Assembly (NCBI RefSeq): GCF_900115845.1
Contig: NZ_FOXX01000009.1
Span: forward strand, 1-64,000
Length of the DNA stretch: 64,000 bases
Source: Priestia endophytica DSM 13796
Lineage (GTDB): Bacteria; Bacillota; Bacilli; Bacillales; Bacillaceae_H
Direction of reading: 5' to 3'
Below the pieces are notes generated by a model. The model was given only the letters and a program-made list of their open reading frames with translations, was not told where the DNA came from and made no database searches. Below are positions 8,130-16,166 of this stretch, one piece after another. Numbering within the stretch: position 1 is the stretch's first letter; the number at the start of each line of letters is the position of its first letter. The translations under genes were made by a program, and so were the position numbers.

Positions 8130-8243
8130 TCCTCCTTATTATTGTTTTAGTATATACGACTTAGAAATGACTGTGAAGCATATCTAGATATAAGATATAA
8201 GCATTAGCTATATAAAAAAAGTACGCTAGAATAAATAACAAAG
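8130..8243 (-). repeat. LysR-type upstream module, copy C (native)
   Basis: Read on the minus strand this block leads directly to the LysR gene. It contains TTCACA and TATACT, 17 bp apart, as a possible promoter, and an ATATCTAGATAT palindrome as a candidate regulator site. It matches copies A and B over about 110 bp. Confidence 0.7.
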
Positions 8244-8545
8244 GAATTTATATGATGGCTTATATATCACGAATTTTTGAAATTGCAGGAGGATTAAGGC
8301 GTTGCCAACCTAAAAACAAGTGAATATTATGCTAATTTAACTTTAATCCATTAATAAAGTCAAAAGAGTAAGTCTATGGACCACTTTTACATGTATCTCG
8401 GCTGACCCACCTCTAACATTTAAAGTATCGCTATATCTTTTTAAAGAATAAGTATTTAAAGAAACATCTAATACAAAGTTAGCTATATTACCAATTATAT
8501 GAAGTGAAGAGATAAGAACAAGTAGATAGAATAGGATGAGAGATT
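8244..8545. other. Intergenic, probably decayed partner gene
   Basis: A GGAAT site is followed by ATGATG at 8253 and a 24-codon frame ending in TGA, where the divergent partner of the LysR gene would be expected. I do not regard it as a real gene. Nothing else is recognisable before the HPr-like gene. Confidence 0.35.
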
Positions 8546-8803
8546 ATGTTGATGAAGAAGCTTATAGTTAAATTACCTCGGGGACTTCAAGCGAGACATA
8601 CAGCTTTATTTGTACGCAAAGTGACTGCGTTTGAGAGTAAAATCATTCTTTCTAAAGATGGAAAAACTGCAGGTGGAAAAGATATCATGAGGATTATGGA
8701 TTTAGTCGTCAAAGAAGGGGATGAAATCACACTACTGGTAGATGGGTGTGATGAACAGGTGGCAATGGAGGCTTTGGAAGTTTATCTCTTAAACGTTTCA
8801 TAA
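8546..8803 (+). CDS. HPr/Crh-like phosphocarrier with Gln15 and Asp46
   Basis: This is an 85-residue HPr-fold protein. The segment GLQARHTALFV matches Crh, which has Gln15 in place of the PEP-phosphorylated His15 of HPr. It should not carry phosphate in sugar transport. At the regulatory site the protein reads KDIM, so Ser46 (phosphorylated by HPr kinase in Crh and HPr) is replaced by Asp46. In effect this is a permanent phospho-mimic. The ribosome binding site AGGATGAG precedes the ATG. It stands alone, not in the whiA-crh context, so it is likely an extra paralogue that could act as a constitutive CcpA corepressor. That role is inference. Confidence 0.75.
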   Translation: MLMKKLIVKLPRGLQARHTALFVRKVTAFESKIILSKDGKTAGGKDIMRIMDLVVKEGDEITLLVDGCDEQVAMEALEVYLLNVS

Positions 8804-8855
8804 ATATAGTTAGCAAAATTCTATTGTTACACGTTATTTTACTATTCCTGTTTTA

Positions 8856-8880
8856 CTTTTAGTTAACCTAAAACATGTTC
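8856..8880 (+). repeat. Dispersed GTTAAC-containing repeat
   Basis: CTTTTAGTTAACCTAAAACA continuing to TGTTC matches 11972-11995 almost exactly. Shorter matches are at 10888-10901 and 54103-54118. Here it lies just before a terminator. Confidence 0.5.
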
Positions 8881-8890
8881 TAGGAAGACA

Positions 8891-8930
8891 TAAAGCAGCC
8901 TATTAATATCTAGGCTGCTTTATAATTTAG
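8891..8930 (+). terminator. Terminator of the HPr-like gene
   Basis: A 12-bp stem (8891-8902 with 8911-8922) with an 8-nt loop is followed by TAATTTAGTT. Confidence 0.75.
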
Positions 8931-9007
8931 TTATTTATTTGGTTCTACAAAATATTGAATACGTTTACTGACTTCATTGCGTACCTGTTGGAAAAATACC
9001 CATTTCA

Positions 9008-9673
9008 TCATTGATTGTCATTCAGGTGTTTTCGGTTATAAACTTTTTCCCTGTATCGCTGATAGAGCCAAATAATAATTGTAAGCCAGAAAATACTCAC
9101 CAAATAACCAGCTAGCACATCACTAGGATAATGTACCCCTAAATAAATGCGGCTAGTTCCAATAGCAAGAATCATGATGACGCTAAGAAGAATTAAAATT
9201 GTACGTCCCCATTGTGTAGGAAGATGTCGCCAAAGCAAGAAGGCTAAAACTCCATAAAAAGCAAAGGCAGTTGTTGCATGACCACTAGGAAAGCTGTAAC
9301 TACTTATTTCAATAAGTCGGTGCAAATTAGGACGTTCTCTTTGAAAAATCTGCTTTAATATGCGAAACAGAATGCTAGAACCTAGAATAGCAGCCACAAA
9401 TAAGATAAGTTCTGACCGATGTTTTAGTACTGTATAGAGAAAAAACATAATTAGAACAGAAAGTACAATGATTGCAGGCAAAGACCCAATAAAAGTAAAA
9501 AACTTCATTATAGACGTTAATATTGGAGATTCAAAACCCTGCACGAAAGAGATAACTGTACTGTCAAAATGAACAATTCGATCCTGGCTCACCAAAATAG
9601 CCAAGAATCCAAAACCAATAATCGATATAGCACTTAAAATGAAAACCACTGTGAACTGAACTTTTAAGTTCAT
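9008..9673 (-). CDS. PAP2 family phosphatase
   Basis: This is a 221-residue membrane phosphatase of the PAP2/undecaprenyl-pyrophosphatase type with about six TM helices. The three signature motifs are in order: KQIFQRERP, PSGH (in YSFPSGHATT) and SRIYLGVHYPSD. Length matches YodM/YwoA-type enzymes, which dephosphorylate lipid phosphates such as undecaprenyl pyrophosphate on the outer membrane face. It appears monocistronic. Exact substrate not assignable. Confidence 0.85.
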   Translation of the reverse strand: MNLKVQFTVVFILSAISIIGFGFLAILVSQDRIVHFDSTVISFVQGFESPILTSIMKFFTFIGSLPAIIVLSVLIMFFLYTVLKHRSELILFVAAILGSSILFRILKQIFQRERPNLHRLIEISSYSFPSGHATTAFAFYGVLAFLLWRHLPTQWGRTILILLSVIMILAIGTSRIYLGVHYPSDVLAGYLVSIFWLTIIIWLYQRYREKVYNRKHLNDNQ

Positions 9674-9715
9674 AAAGGTAAGTACCTCGATTTCTTTATA
9701 TTGTAATACATGTAA

Positions 9716-9850
9716 TTAAAAGAGTGTAATAAGTGAATCTCCAATAGCCCTAGGGATAACGATAACCCAAGGAGGTAATTTCCAATGAACTAGTATACTA
9801 AATAAGATAGCAGCGAAGGCAAAATTAATAGGTGCTAACCTTATGAATTT
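9716..9850 (-). pseudogene. C-terminal remnant of a membrane protein
   Basis: On the minus strand 44 codons read KFIRLAPINFAFAAILF, then KLPPWVIVIPRAIGD, ending in TAA at 9716. This looks like the last membrane helices of a transporter, perhaps chromate-transporter-like. There is no start and no upstream continuation. Confidence 0.35.
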
Positions 9851-9889
9851 CCATGGACAACATCCCTGAAGGAAACTAGAATTAGCTTA

Positions 9890-10006
9890 AGATCTATGCT
9901 CCTAATTAGACCCGATGGCTATGTAGCATTGGCTGATCCTGAACAGGATATTGAAAAAATTAAAGATTACCTTACTAGAATTGAAGGTAATTCTGGGTTA
10001 ATTTAA
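9890..10006 (+). pseudogene. C-terminal remnant of an FAD monooxygenase
   Basis: The plus strand reads RSMLLIRPDGYVALADPEQ and continues to KDYLTRIEG before TAA at 10004. LIRPDGYVA is the conserved C-terminal signature of FAD-dependent aromatic monooxygenases (PheA/TfdB/UbiH type). Only about 38 codons remain. Confidence 0.5.
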
Positions 10007-10121
10007 TATTTACTTCGACTATAATCAGTAAGCTGTGTATGTACATTTAGATAATTAAAATTAACATAATGAGTGTTATTGGAAACCTTTATTTTGAAGC
10101 ATATGAATCCTGTTTATTTTT

Positions 10122-10835
10122 CTAAAGTATCCCTAACGCATAATCAACTGCTGTTTGTGCATGTATTTCTGTTGTATCGAATATAGGTATTGAGATATCA
10201 TTCTGATTAATTAATAAGGAAATTTCAGTACACCCTAATATTACTCCCTCTATTCCATTGTTCATTAAATCATTTATAATTTTTTGATACTCCTTTTTGG
10301 AACTTTCTTTGATTTTCCCTAAACATAATTCTTTGTAAATAATATCATGCACAACTTGACGCTTTTCTTGAGTCGGAATATTAACTTTAAGATTATAATT
10401 AGCTATCAGTGTACCTTTATAAAAATCCTCTTCCATTGTAAACTTTGTTCCAAGCAATCCTATTCTATTAATTCCCTGATCTTTAATTCTCCTAGCTGTA
10501 GCATCTGCTATATGTAAGAGAGGAATCGTAATATGTTGTTGAATCTCACTTGCCATCTTATGCATTGTATTTGTACAGATAATTAAAAAGTCAGCTCCAC
10601 CTTTTTCAATATGTTGAGCTCCTTTAATCATTAATTCTGTAGCTTCGTCCCATCGATTACTATGTTGTAATCTTTTTATTTCCTCAAAATTCATGGAATA
10701 CATCACACATTTAGCAGAATGATGCCCACCTAACTTTCTATTTACAGCTTGATTAATAATTCTGTAGTATTCACTTGATGATTCCCAACTCATTCCACCT
10801 AATAATCCGATTGTTTTCAAATTCTCCACCTCCAT
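10122..10835 (-). CDS. Aspartate/glutamate racemase family protein
   Basis: The 237-residue product belongs to the PLP-independent racemase family (RacX/YgeA type). The start GLLGGMSWESSSEYY is typical. The two catalytic cysteines are in CTNTMHK and GCTEI. These enzymes interconvert L- and D-amino acids, in Bacillus often making D-amino acids that affect the cell wall. A plausible start ATG at 10835 is used. It is followed by decayed DNA and preceded by a terminator, so it is probably monocistronic. Confidence 0.85.
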   Translation of the reverse strand: MEVENLKTIGLLGGMSWESSSEYYRIINQAVNRKLGGHHSAKCVMYSMNFEEIKRLQHSNRWDEATELMIKGAQHIEKGGADFLIICTNTMHKMASEIQQHITIPLLHIADATARRIKDQGINRIGLLGTKFTMEEDFYKGTLIANYNLKVNIPTQEKRQVVHDIIYKELCLGKIKESSKKEYQKIINDLMNNGIEGVILGCTEISLLINQNDISIPIFDTTEIHAQTAVDYALGIL

Positions 10836-10887
10836 ATAAAAAACATTACTATAAAATAATATTTGTCAACATGTATATGTTATATAC

Positions 10888-10901
10888 TTTTAGTTAACAT
10901 A
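10888..10901 (+). repeat. Dispersed GTTAAC-containing repeat, short form
   Basis: TTTTAGTTAACATA matches the left part of the repeats at 8856 and 11972. It lies just upstream of the racemase gene. Confidence 0.35.
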
Positions 10902-10928
10902 ATCGTTATTATCGGAAATCACATACAA

Positions 10929-10951
10929 AAAGCCCTTTTATTAAGGGCTTT
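10929..10951 (-). terminator. Terminator of the DinB gene
   Basis: AAAGCCCTT (10929-10937) pairs with AAGGGCTTT (10943-10951), and a TTTTTG tract follows on the minus strand, 28 bp after the DinB stop. Confidence 0.75.
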
Positions 10952-10978
10952 CACTTGTTTACTCTTATATATTTAATG

Positions 10979-11482
10979 TTACATTTTTGGGGCTTCCATA
11001 CCAAAATTCGCCCATTCTTCTTTTGATGGTCCGTAAATACCTGGAACAGTTAATCCTGCTTGTCTCATAAGAACTGTCATTTGTCCTCGATGGTGGTTTT
11101 GATGTTGTATTAAAAACATTAAAAGTGACCCATTTGGTATTTTCTGACCCAAAAAGTTTATTCTTTCTTCTAACGTTTTGTCGATCCATTGAGTTTTTAA
11201 TGCTTGTACAAATGCGTCACTTGCTTGATGATAGCTGTCTGATATAAACTGAGCCGAAGTAGGAACAGGCCAATCTTCAGAAGGTGCTTCAAACGTTAAG
11301 TTAGTATTTGAAGCAATGATGTGAATGGCAGCTACTGTATGCCAAGCAATACGTCCCAGAGTCCAATTCTGTGAAGTAATTTCCTGTTTAAGCGACCCAT
11401 CAGTTAAATTGTTTAGAAGTCTCTGAGTAGCATTCGCTTCATATTCCCAAGATTTAAAAAAACTATCTAAACTTTGAAACAT
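10979..11482 (-). CDS. DinB family metalloprotein
   Basis: The 167-residue product is a four-helix DinB/YfiT-like protein. The metal-binding histidines are visible in RIAWHTV and HQNHHRGQM. Proteins of this fold include thiol (bacillithiol) transferases and DNA-damage-induced proteins; the substrate cannot be told from sequence. A strong site, GAAGGGGG, precedes the ATG. Single gene with its own terminator. Confidence 0.8.
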   Translation of the reverse strand: MFQSLDSFFKSWEYEANATQRLLNNLTDGSLKQEITSQNWTLGRIAWHTVAAIHIIASNTNLTFEAPSEDWPVPTSAQFISDSYHQASDAFVQALKTQWIDKTLEERINFLGQKIPNGSLLMFLIQHQNHHRGQMTVLMRQAGLTVPGIYGPSKEEWANFGMEAPKM

Positions 11483-11651
11483 AAAAAATCCCCCTTCATT
11501 TATCCTTTTAATTCAATTTTAACAATAATTGTATTATAAAACACTATGTATAAGACATTCATTCCTAGTTTACATAAAATAAATGATAAGAACCTATAAC
11601 ATAAAATATTATAATTTTAAGGTTCTACGAATAAAAAAAGTGAAAACACGA

Positions 11652-11852
11652 TTAAATTAAAAAAAGAGAAGGGTAAAAACCTTCTCTTTTTACTATATAA
11701 TCATCCATACTTAAATACTCTTCTTCTTGGCATTTACGTAAGAATATGCCACCTTTTACAGAACTTTTGAAGTAAGACAAATGGCAGTTGTCACATCGGC
11801 CACTGATTTTATTATCAAGATCTCCACCATCCAATACATGCTGACTCATCAT
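11652..11852 (-). CDS. Possible small CxxC protein, probably damaged
   Basis: From ATGATG at 11852 the frame encodes 66 residues including VLDGGDLDNKISGRCDNCH and GGIFLRKC, a likely zinc-binding pattern. After the third Cys the sequence (QEEEYLSMDDY...) does not look like the expected second CxxC, and the frame runs through the hairpin at 11662-11690. No good ribosome binding site is seen. It may be a frameshifted remnant. Confidence 0.35.
   Translation of the reverse strand: MMSQHVLDGGDLDNKISGRCDNCHLSYFKSSVKGGIFLRKCQEEEYLSMDDYIVKREGFYPSLFLI
11662..11690 (-). terminator. Terminator-like hairpin
   Basis: An 11-bp stem (11662-11672 with 11680-11690) is followed by TTTAATTTAAT on the minus strand. 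It resembles the hairpin at 1303-1346 in stem sequence. Confidence 0.55.
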
Positions 11853-11971
11853 AACACAAAAGTCTAAAAAAGAAAGCAATGCTTTAAATGTAAGAAAAAA
11901 GATCACCCAAGTTATGAACTGCACCCCAATCAGTAGGTTTTTCTATTTTTTTCACTTTATACGCTATTCAT

Positions 11972-11995
11972 CTTTAGTTAACATAAAACATGTTC
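11972..11995 (+). repeat. Dispersed GTTAAC-containing repeat
   Basis: CTTTAGTTAACATAAAACAT plus GTTC is nearly identical to 8856-8880 and likewise stands directly in front of a terminator hairpin. Just left of it, at 11895-11942, the sequence GAACTGCACCCCAATCAGTA resembles an IS3-family terminus, but I cannot confirm this. Confidence 0.5.
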
Positions 11996-12005
11996 GCAGA
12001 AGTAA

Positions 12006-12049
12006 AAAAAAGCACAAACCTGTTGATTATCAACGGTTTGTACTTTTTT
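12006..12049. terminator. Bidirectional terminator
   Basis: A 15-bp stem with one mismatch (12006-12020 with 12035-12049) contains an inner GTTGAT/ATCAAC helix. A-runs and T-runs flank it. Confidence 0.6.
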
Positions 12050-12353
12050 ATATAAATCCTCTCCTTTAAACTTTTGTCTTATTTAGGTTTACCATAAATT
12101 TTTAATTTAGTTATGTTGTCCCGTTAGTCGTTAGTTGAACTAAGGAAACTTGTAGAGCATATACATCCAAGGTTTACATAATCATAAAAAGGAACCCAAC
12201 ACACAAAAAAAGAACCCTGGGGACATTAGGCTTCCTTCCACCAAGGATTCTTTTTCCGAAATACTCCGAATAATTGCTTGTTCGTTAAAATAACATCACC
12301 ATAATCAAGCTACTCTAAACAAATAAAACGTGCTCTTTCCCTTAACTAAAATG
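12050..12353. other. Intergenic with a degenerate hairpin
   Basis: A weak imperfect inverted repeat (about 12209-12254, AAAAGAACC with GGATTCTTTT) could terminate the SDR gene on the minus strand. No coding sequence was seen. Confidence 0.35.
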
Positions 12354-13097
12354 TTATTGTGCTGTGTATCCTCCATCTACCATTAAAGTAGAACCTGTAA
12401 TAAAGGAAGAATCTTCACTAGCTAAAAATAAAACGGCTTTGGCTACTTCTTCTGCTTTTCCTAGTCTTCCCATTGGATGTAGACTAACTAAATGTTGCGT
12501 AATTGCTTCATTTCTTCCTTTTATAAGAGGTGTGTCAATATAACCGGGACAAACGGCATTTACACGAATGCCTTCTTTTGCATAATCAAGGGCAAGACTT
12601 TGAGTAAGGAGTTTAACGCCGCCTTTTGCAGATGCATAAGCTGTAACTCCAGCTTTCCCTGCATGGCTATGTATAGATCCACAGTTGACAATAACTCCAC
12701 TACCTTGTTTTTTCATTTGTTCAATCGCATATTTATTACTTAAAAAAACACCTGATAAATTAATATCAATCGTTCTTTTCCAATCTTCGTATGTTAACTC
12801 ATGTGCTGATCCATCATGGGCAATTCCGGCATTTGCAAAAAGAATATCTACTTTTCCATATTTCTTTACAGTTGATGTAATCATATGTTTTGTATCTTCT
12901 TCTTTTGTTACGTCGGTTTTAACAAAAGAAGTATCAAAACCTTCTCTGTTTAATTCATCTGATAACTTTTGACCCTTCTCAGAAAAGTCAGCAATGACTG
13001 TTTTAGCCCCTTGCTCTACAAACAATTTAACTGTAGCTTTACCAATTCCACTTGCGCCGCCTGTTACAATAGTTACTTTATCTTTTAGCTTCACCAT
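12354..13097 (-). CDS. SDR family oxidoreductase, FabG/glucose-dehydrogenase type
   Basis: This is a 247-residue classical SDR with TGGASGIG near the N-terminus, an acidic residue after beta2 (VIADFSEK, favouring NAD(H)), ANAGIAHDG, catalytic Ser in NCGSIHSH and YASAK. The C-terminal GSTLMVDGGYTAQ is typical of FabG/BudC/glucose-dehydrogenase-like enzymes. AAAGGAAAAG precedes the ATG. Monocistronic. The precise alcohol or ketone substrate is unknown. Confidence 0.85.
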   Translation of the reverse strand: MVKLKDKVTIVTGGASGIGKATVKLFVEQGAKTVIADFSEKGQKLSDELNREGFDTSFVKTDVTKEEDTKHMITSTVKKYGKVDILFANAGIAHDGSAHELTYEDWKRTIDINLSGVFLSNKYAIEQMKKQGSGVIVNCGSIHSHAGKAGVTAYASAKGGVKLLTQSLALDYAKEGIRVNAVCPGYIDTPLIKGRNEAITQHLVSLHPMGRLGKAEEVAKAVLFLASEDSSFITGSTLMVDGGYTAQ

Positions 13098-13190
13098 TAA
13101 TCACTTTTCCTTTCCTATATGCTTTTATTTTACTACCACTATTTATTAGGCTTTGTTAAGTAGTATTGTTGTTTTTTAGGTATAAAATAT

Positions 13191-13251
13191 GGGAACGTCC
13201 GATTTGGACGTTCCCGTTCTTATTCCATTAAAGCACCCTATAATGGAATAA
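13191..13251. repeat. Two adjacent inverted repeats
   Basis: GGGAACGTCC/GGACGTTCCC (13191-13200 with 13206-13215) is followed by TTATTCCATTA/TAATGGAATAA (13220-13230 with 13241-13251). One may terminate the DinB-like gene leftward, but neither has a strong T-run. GAACGTTCC-like words also occur at 13812-13830 and 14110, beside the transposase remnant. Confidence 0.5.
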
Positions 13252-13273
13252 CTGTAAAGCTAATGAAGCTTTT

Positions 13274-13768
13274 TTAAAAGCTGCGTTTCTCTGGCCAAGC
13301 TCCTTGCATTTTACTAAGGAATACAATTTGCCCAATATGATATGCGTCGTGCATTGCTAAACTCTTCAGTTCAAGCACTAATGAATTATCTTCTCCTGGG
13401 ATCTGTCTATACAAATCTTCATGTTCTGATTTTGCTAGTATTTTTCCAAGTTCACGATGAACATAAAAGTATTCTTGTTTTGTTTCCTCCCAATTTTCTA
13501 ACGTCTCAGTTGGTAATCGAAATGTAGATTCATTATTTTCTGCCTGTGGTTCATTCGCTGTTTCACCAAGAAATCGCATCAGAAATCTCTTTTCATAGAA
13601 AAGTAAATGACAAACTAATTCCCAAATGGAATTCATTGCTCCATCAGCTGGTTTCCAAATTGCCTGTTCAAAAGTAATATCCTCTAGCACTTTTTCAAGT
13701 GGTGGAAACCAGTCTTCTTCATCTAAGCAGCTTGCCCATTGCTGTAACAAAAGTGTCTTTACATCCAT
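13274..13768 (-). CDS. DinB family protein
   Basis: The 164-residue protein has the DinB helical fold with candidate metal ligands in ELVCHLLFYEKR and MHDAYHIGQI. It is more acidic than, and only distantly similar to, the DinB protein at 10979. TGGAGGGAA precedes the ATG. A thiol-transferase-like role is possible but not established. Confidence 0.8.
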   Translation of the reverse strand: MDVKTLLLQQWASCLDEEDWFPPLEKVLEDITFEQAIWKPADGAMNSIWELVCHLLFYEKRFLMRFLGETANEPQAENNESTFRLPTETLENWEETKQEYFYVHRELGKILAKSEHEDLYRQIPGEDNSLVLELKSLAMHDAYHIGQIVFLSKMQGAWPEKRSF

Positions 13769-13830
13769 TTTTTATTCCCTCCAATTTAATCCCTTTAAAC
13801 TGGCCCTTTAACGGAACAATGAACGTTCCA

Positions 13831-14018
13831 TTATTTTGAAAATTCTGATAACCTTAGTTTATCATAAGTTGTGTTAACTGAGAAAGAACAACTGTCTAAA
13901 ACCATTTTGATTATCGTAAAGTTATCTTTTATATGTTTGATAGCGTCTAAGAATTGGAACCAGCTCAAATAATGGTCTAGATATTTAGTCGCTACACCAT
14001 ATTCTTTAACAAAGCCTT
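13831..14018 (-). pseudogene. Transposase remnant (ISXO2/IS1595-like)
   Basis: The minus strand reads FVKEYGVATKYLDHYL, then SWFQFLDAIKHIKDNF, ending in TAA at 13831. The GV-TKYL--YL-WF pattern is characteristic of the C-terminus of transposases of the ISXO2/IS1595 type. Upstream the frame is broken by stops, so only about 60 codons remain. Confidence 0.5.
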
Positions 14019-14440
14019 TCTATTATGAACAAGCATAAAATTTACATAACCATTAATTACCTTTCCATTCCATAAAAAGTGAACACAAACAGATAGTTCG
14101 CAAAGTGAACGTCCATAAAGGTGTACTTCTACGGATAGATGTGTTTTAAGAGAAATACATTCTTTTCAATGTCTGTTTAAGTCTACAATCAATTGCGGAC
14201 GTTCTCTAATATATATACTTTAATGAACGTTTTTGGTGGAATGATTGAAAAAAATAAAAAAGCCGCTCTGGATTAGGAATTAGAAATGTTATTGATCATT
14301 CAATGATATATACCCTTTGCGTAGAAATAGTCTTTCTCATTTACTCTTCATTTGCTTCAGTAAAAGAACGAAATAACTCAGAGACACAGTAAGTAGTCAA
14401 ATAAGCGATAATTTATACGAAAATAGTCTTTTATTAAATG
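14019..14440. other. Intergenic, probable insertion-sequence debris
   Basis: No intact frame. GAACGTCC- and GGACGTTC-like words near 14110 and 14204 resemble those at 13191 and 13812 and may be parts of a decayed element. Confidence 0.3.
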
Positions 14441-14480
14441 AAAAGGCTCCCCATTTTAAAATGGGGAGCCTTTTTCTTCT
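14441..14480. terminator. Terminator of the methyltransferase gene
   Basis: AAAAGGCTCCCCATTTT (14441-14457) is followed by its perfect reverse complement (14458-14474), with A- and T-runs outside. The minus-strand gene ends at 14479. Confidence 0.8.
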
Positions 14481-15186
14481 ATTTTTTATAGATAACGAGC
14501 ATTTCGGTTGCTTTTGGCATAAATCGAAATGTTGTTGGAAGTAATTTTATTTCTACGTAATCGTTTTCTAGTGTTTCTATTAGGTTATTTAAATATGGAT
14601 AAATCTCATGATTAAATCCAACAAGCGGATAAATTCGAATTTCTCCACCTTTTTTTGTAACCCTAATCATTTCTTTCATTGCTTTTACATGAAATTGGAA
14701 ATTAAATTGTTCTTCATATAAAAAAAGGAAGTGATTGCACAACAAGAGAGAAAAAGTGTGATCTGAAAAAGGCAAATGCGGGAGCGCTCCGTGAAAAAAG
14801 CGTTGCTCTTTTTCGTTTTGCGTATATTGCTCCATAAATAAGGAAAACGAGTCTCTTCGAATTTTATCATGTTCTTCTAGCGTCTTATAGGAATCCCATA
14901 AAAGAGTACGAGCCCCTTTTTTAAGCTTACGGCTAGCTTCTTGAATTTCTTCTTCGCCGTGTTTTCTCATCTCTTCTACAGATAGATTGTACAAAGGATC
15001 TACTGCGTAAGCGTCATATCCCTTATGATAAGCACTTGTTGTGAAAGAAGAAGCTCCTGCAGCAACGTCTAGCACTTTTTCACCTTTAAATTGTTCCAGA
15101 TTCAAGTCGAACATCTTTTCATACTCTTCGTAAGATCTGCACGTCATCGCAACGCCAACTTGTTCATAAAATGCATTTTTACTCAT
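14479..15186 (-). CDS. Class I SAM-dependent methyltransferase
   Basis: The 235-residue product has SAM-binding motif I (VLDVAAGASSF) near residue 40, an acidic residue in AVDPLYN, and a post-motif region LLLCNHFLF. It resembles general class I methyltransferases of the UbiE-like kind. GAGGAGAG precedes the ATG. It stands alone with a strong terminator. The acceptor molecule cannot be deduced. Confidence 0.75.
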   Translation of the reverse strand: MSKNAFYEQVGVAMTCRSYEEYEKMFDLNLEQFKGEKVLDVAAGASSFTTSAYHKGYDAYAVDPLYNLSVEEMRKHGEEEIQEASRKLKKGARTLLWDSYKTLEEHDKIRRDSFSLFMEQYTQNEKEQRFFHGALPHLPFSDHTFSLLLCNHFLFLYEEQFNFQFHVKAMKEMIRVTKKGGEIRIYPLVGFNHEIYPYLNNLIETLENDYVEIKLLPTTFRFMPKATEMLVIYKK

Positions 15187-15319
15187 CTTTACTATCTCTC
15201 CTCTACTCTACTAAACTCTGCTCAATGTTAGAAAGTTCTAACAGCTATCATTATAAAACTATCTTCCATATATTTCAACAATTGATTAAAATATAGGTTT
15301 CTTCTTTTTATTGTGAATT

Positions 15320-16051
15320 TTATCTTAGATATCCTCCATTATTGAGATCAAAGGTTGCTCCTGTATAGTGCTTAGATTTATCAGATAAGAGAAAAAGAAC
15401 CGTTTCAGCTACATCCCTAGCTGTAACAGGTGTTTGAATGAGCTGACTGTTCCAATATTCTTGCTTTCGCCACTCTGGAATACTTTTCATCATCGTTGTA
15501 TCAACCATTGTGGGCGCAACAGCATTTACTCTAATATGTGGAGAGAAGTTTATAGCACAGCTTTTTGTTAATCCTAATATAGCGGATTTTGACAGCCCAT
15601 AAATGGCGTCAGAGCTTCCTTCCATTCCTGATACTGAGGACATATTAACAATTGTTCCTTTTTCATTATCCCCCATCAGTTTCTTCGCAAAAAGCTGCGA
15701 AAAATAGACGGCTCCTTTGACGTTAATATTTAATACAGAATCAATGCTTTCTTCAGTGTAATCTAATATATTTTGTGCAAGATAAATCCCTGCATTATTT
15801 ACTAGGGCATGTACTTCCTCGCCTTTTTCATCAATCCATTCAAAAAAGCGAACAACTTCTTTATAAGAACTAACGTCTACTGTATATGTAGATAAGTTGG
15901 TGTTTTTCATTGATCTTTCTAGCTCTACTAAAGCTTCTTCATTCACGTCACAAGCAATAATTGAATCCCCTTCCTCTAAGCAAAGTCTCACAATCTCTTT
16001 TCCAATGCCTGCTCCTGCTCCAGTTACAATTACTCTTTTGTTTTTTAGCAA
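15320..16051 (-). CDS. SDR family oxidoreductase
   Basis: This is a classical SDR with TGAGAGIG, CDVNEE after beta2 (favouring NAD(H)), NNAGIY, Ser in MSSVSG and YGLSK. The in-frame TTG at 16057 is only 2 bases from AAGGAG, so the TTG at 16051, with an 8-base gap, is preferred; either way the protein is about 243-245 residues. The C-terminal TGATFDLNNGGYLR fits the family. Monocistronic, substrate unknown. Confidence 0.8.
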   Translation of the reverse strand: MLKNKRVIVTGAGAGIGKEIVRLCLEEGDSIIACDVNEEALVELERSMKNTNLSTYTVDVSSYKEVVRFFEWIDEKGEEVHALVNNAGIYLAQNILDYTEESIDSVLNINVKGAVYFSQLFAKKLMGDNEKGTIVNMSSVSGMEGSSDAIYGLSKSAILGLTKSCAINFSPHIRVNAVAPTMVDTTMMKSIPEWRKQEYWNSQLIQTPVTARDVAETVLFLLSDKSKHYTGATFDLNNGGYLR

Positions 16052-16166
16052 GTTCAAAACTCCTTACATGATGTAAAATAGTTGTATACTGTAAATTTTA
16101 CCCCTTCATTCCATTTCCTTCAATAAGATTGGATGAAAAATACAAAGTGTAAAAGGAAGTGTTGTT

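Noticed and set aside
8253-8324. 24-codon frame divergent from the LysR gene
   Set aside because: Too short, no recognisable content, and its neighbourhood looks decayed.
11895-11942. Possible IS3-family end (CTGCACCCC word)
   Set aside because: Only one short match from memory, with no partner end or transposase nearby; mentioned in the repeat entry but not called.
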